Shown: in pieces, positions 62,918 to 64,000 of the stretch
Numbering within the stretch: position 1 is the first letter of the stretch
Layout of the letters: every line of letters starts with the position of its first letter
NCBI GenBank assembly: GCA_905220665.1
Contig: CAJNAR010000168.1
Location: 372,001-436,000 of the forward strand
Reading direction: 5' to 3'
Origin: Albugo candida
Taxonomy: Eukaryota; Oomycota; Peronosporomycetes; Albuginales; Albuginaceae
Length of the DNA stretch: 64,000 bases
Translations under genes and position numbers: made by a program
Notes under the pieces: model-generated
What the model was told of the DNA's origin: nothing
Seen by the model: the letters and a program-made list of their open reading frames with translations, nothing else
The model's database searches: none

Positions 62918-64000
62918 TCATCCTTTTCCAGTAAAATGGAGCTTGCATTTGGCGACCAAGTTCTTCTCAAAATTCCAAATGCAAAGCAGGATATTTGCCA
63001 AAGGAAAAATTATCCGCAAAGTGTTCATGAGAGCAAGCTCACGGTCAACAGTGAATACTTTCGGTTGACTGTCGGCGTGGAAAAGTCGTTGTAAGAAGTT
63101 GATGGCGGTAACATATGAGTCAGCAGCCTCGTTCTTCATGGAAGCGAAGTTCGCCGAGAACTTGTAATATGGTAGGGTATTTCCAGCAACGTGGAGCAAA
63201 GGAAATCTCGTCTTGATTGTTTCATATGTGCAATCTAGCAACAAGACGTCGCAGTTCTTCCATAAGAGTTCCACATTTTTTGAATAAGCGAAGAAAAAAT
63301 GTGTGATACGCTTATCGGAATCTTCTCGATATTTATTTCGAACTCGAAGTCCGTGAAGGTTTCAAACAGCATCTCCATTGAAATCGTCCATCGAGTTTTC
63401 TGATTGCATTCTTCTGCTTCAAATTCCAGAGCTTTCGCTGAGTGAGTTCCAATTGCTAGCTTTCAAACCGGACTGAAAGAATCCAGCAATTTTTTCTTCT
63501 TGAGACTCCGAGATGCGAGTGTGAACTGGATGAGCGGCCCTGACGGTGGAAGTTTCGTGGCTATGCTCGTTGCATGTAGTTGTAAAGGACCAGGTGCCGT
63601 CTGTAATTAGGAGGAGATTTTTAATGTGAAAGTTGAATTCCTCGGTGAAGTCACTCAGCCATGATGCGTGGCTTTACCTTTCGATTCCTGTCCAACACCT
63701 TTGAATGGACAGTCAATGATTGCAAGGCCTTTCGCCTTCCGATACTTTGTTACTGAGACAAGTCCGTGACGGTTTCGATCTACGCCTCCACGATCGCATT
63801 TGTAGTGAGCAACTTGTCGTCTATCCCGCTGCTTGTATGAGGACTTGGTGACGATTCCATAGCCATTTGCAGCAGCTAGCACATTCATATGTTCTTCCAT
63901 GGTCTTCCGCACGGTGAATTGTTTGTACTGCTGCTGCTCCATGTCCATCCATGCCTGCTGAGAGTACTGCGGATATCTAGCCCGATTCGTGAATGAGCTC
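62918..64000 (-). pseudogene. FAR1/MULE-type transposase, minus strand, broken, continues past the right edge
   Basis: The N-terminal segment (64000 down to 63655, open to the window edge) resembles a FAR1-type DNA-binding region (ANGYGIVTKSSYKQRDRRQV, then HYKCDRGG). A frameshift near 63657 leads to a segment with HSHETSTVRAAHPVHTRISE (about 63540-63480) and, after further damage, to 63274-62918 with the MULE transposase core: DVLLLDCTYETIKTRFPLLH, then TVDRELALMNTLRIIFPLAN and CKLHF. The two acidic blocks DCTY and DREL match the first catalytic Asp residues of the MULE DDE domain. Similarity ends at about 62918, before the third acidic residue, and the tandem array begins only 100 bp further left. 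It is a non-functional remnant. Confidence 0.8.

Overview
The window reads as nuclear DNA of a filamentous eukaryote, most likely an oomycete. The evidence is a MEF2-type MADS-box gene with three very short GT-AG introns (53, 56 and 62 bp), together with LINE, Ty1/copia, chromodomain-bearing Ty3/gypsy and FAR1/MULE relics. An Albugo-like, AT-leaning genome is my best guess, but this is inference from general character and not from any identity measurement.

Layout. (1) 1-2241: the start of a leftward gene runs off the left edge, and 632 bp away lies the divergent MADS-box gene, the only convincing intact host gene. (2) 2242-13290: gene-poor sequence with a complete tRNA-derived SINE flanked by a 16-bp target duplication, a degenerate LINE ORF1-like fragment, a LINE reverse-transcriptase/zinc-knuckle pseudogene and a 5'-truncated copia element with a probable 3' LTR. 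(3) 13291-16960: no recognisable feature. (4) 16961-23240: a second, differently truncated LINE (ORF1-like, endonuclease, linker, start of RT) abutting a decayed Ty3/gypsy chromovirus relic. (5) 23559-28081: a full-length copia element on the minus strand with two 224-bp LTRs, a half-tRNA primer site and damaged gag-pol. (6) 28082-62814: a 34.7-kb head-to-tail tandem array of 44 units, 54% of the window. (7) 62815-64000: a MULE/FAR1 transposase pseudogene on the minus strand that loses similarity next to the array and continues past the right edge.

The most unusual object is the array. Its units fall into three nested size classes: short about 488 bp, medium about 821 bp, long about 1132 bp. 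They differ by two removable modules of about 333 and 311 bp. Shared diagnostic variants show that blocks of several units were duplicated together (for example S-M-L-L-L, 4705 bp, and S-M, 1309 bp). Two chimeric units record internal deletions. The array is bordered by the copia 5' LTR on the left, with microhomology and no target duplication, and by the MULE relic on the right. No unit has a convincing gene; each carries a TATATATA motif, and medium and long units carry AATAAA motifs, so transcription is possible but unproven.

The genes do not form a pathway. The window is a host gene pair beside a transposon graveyard and a large satellite-like array.
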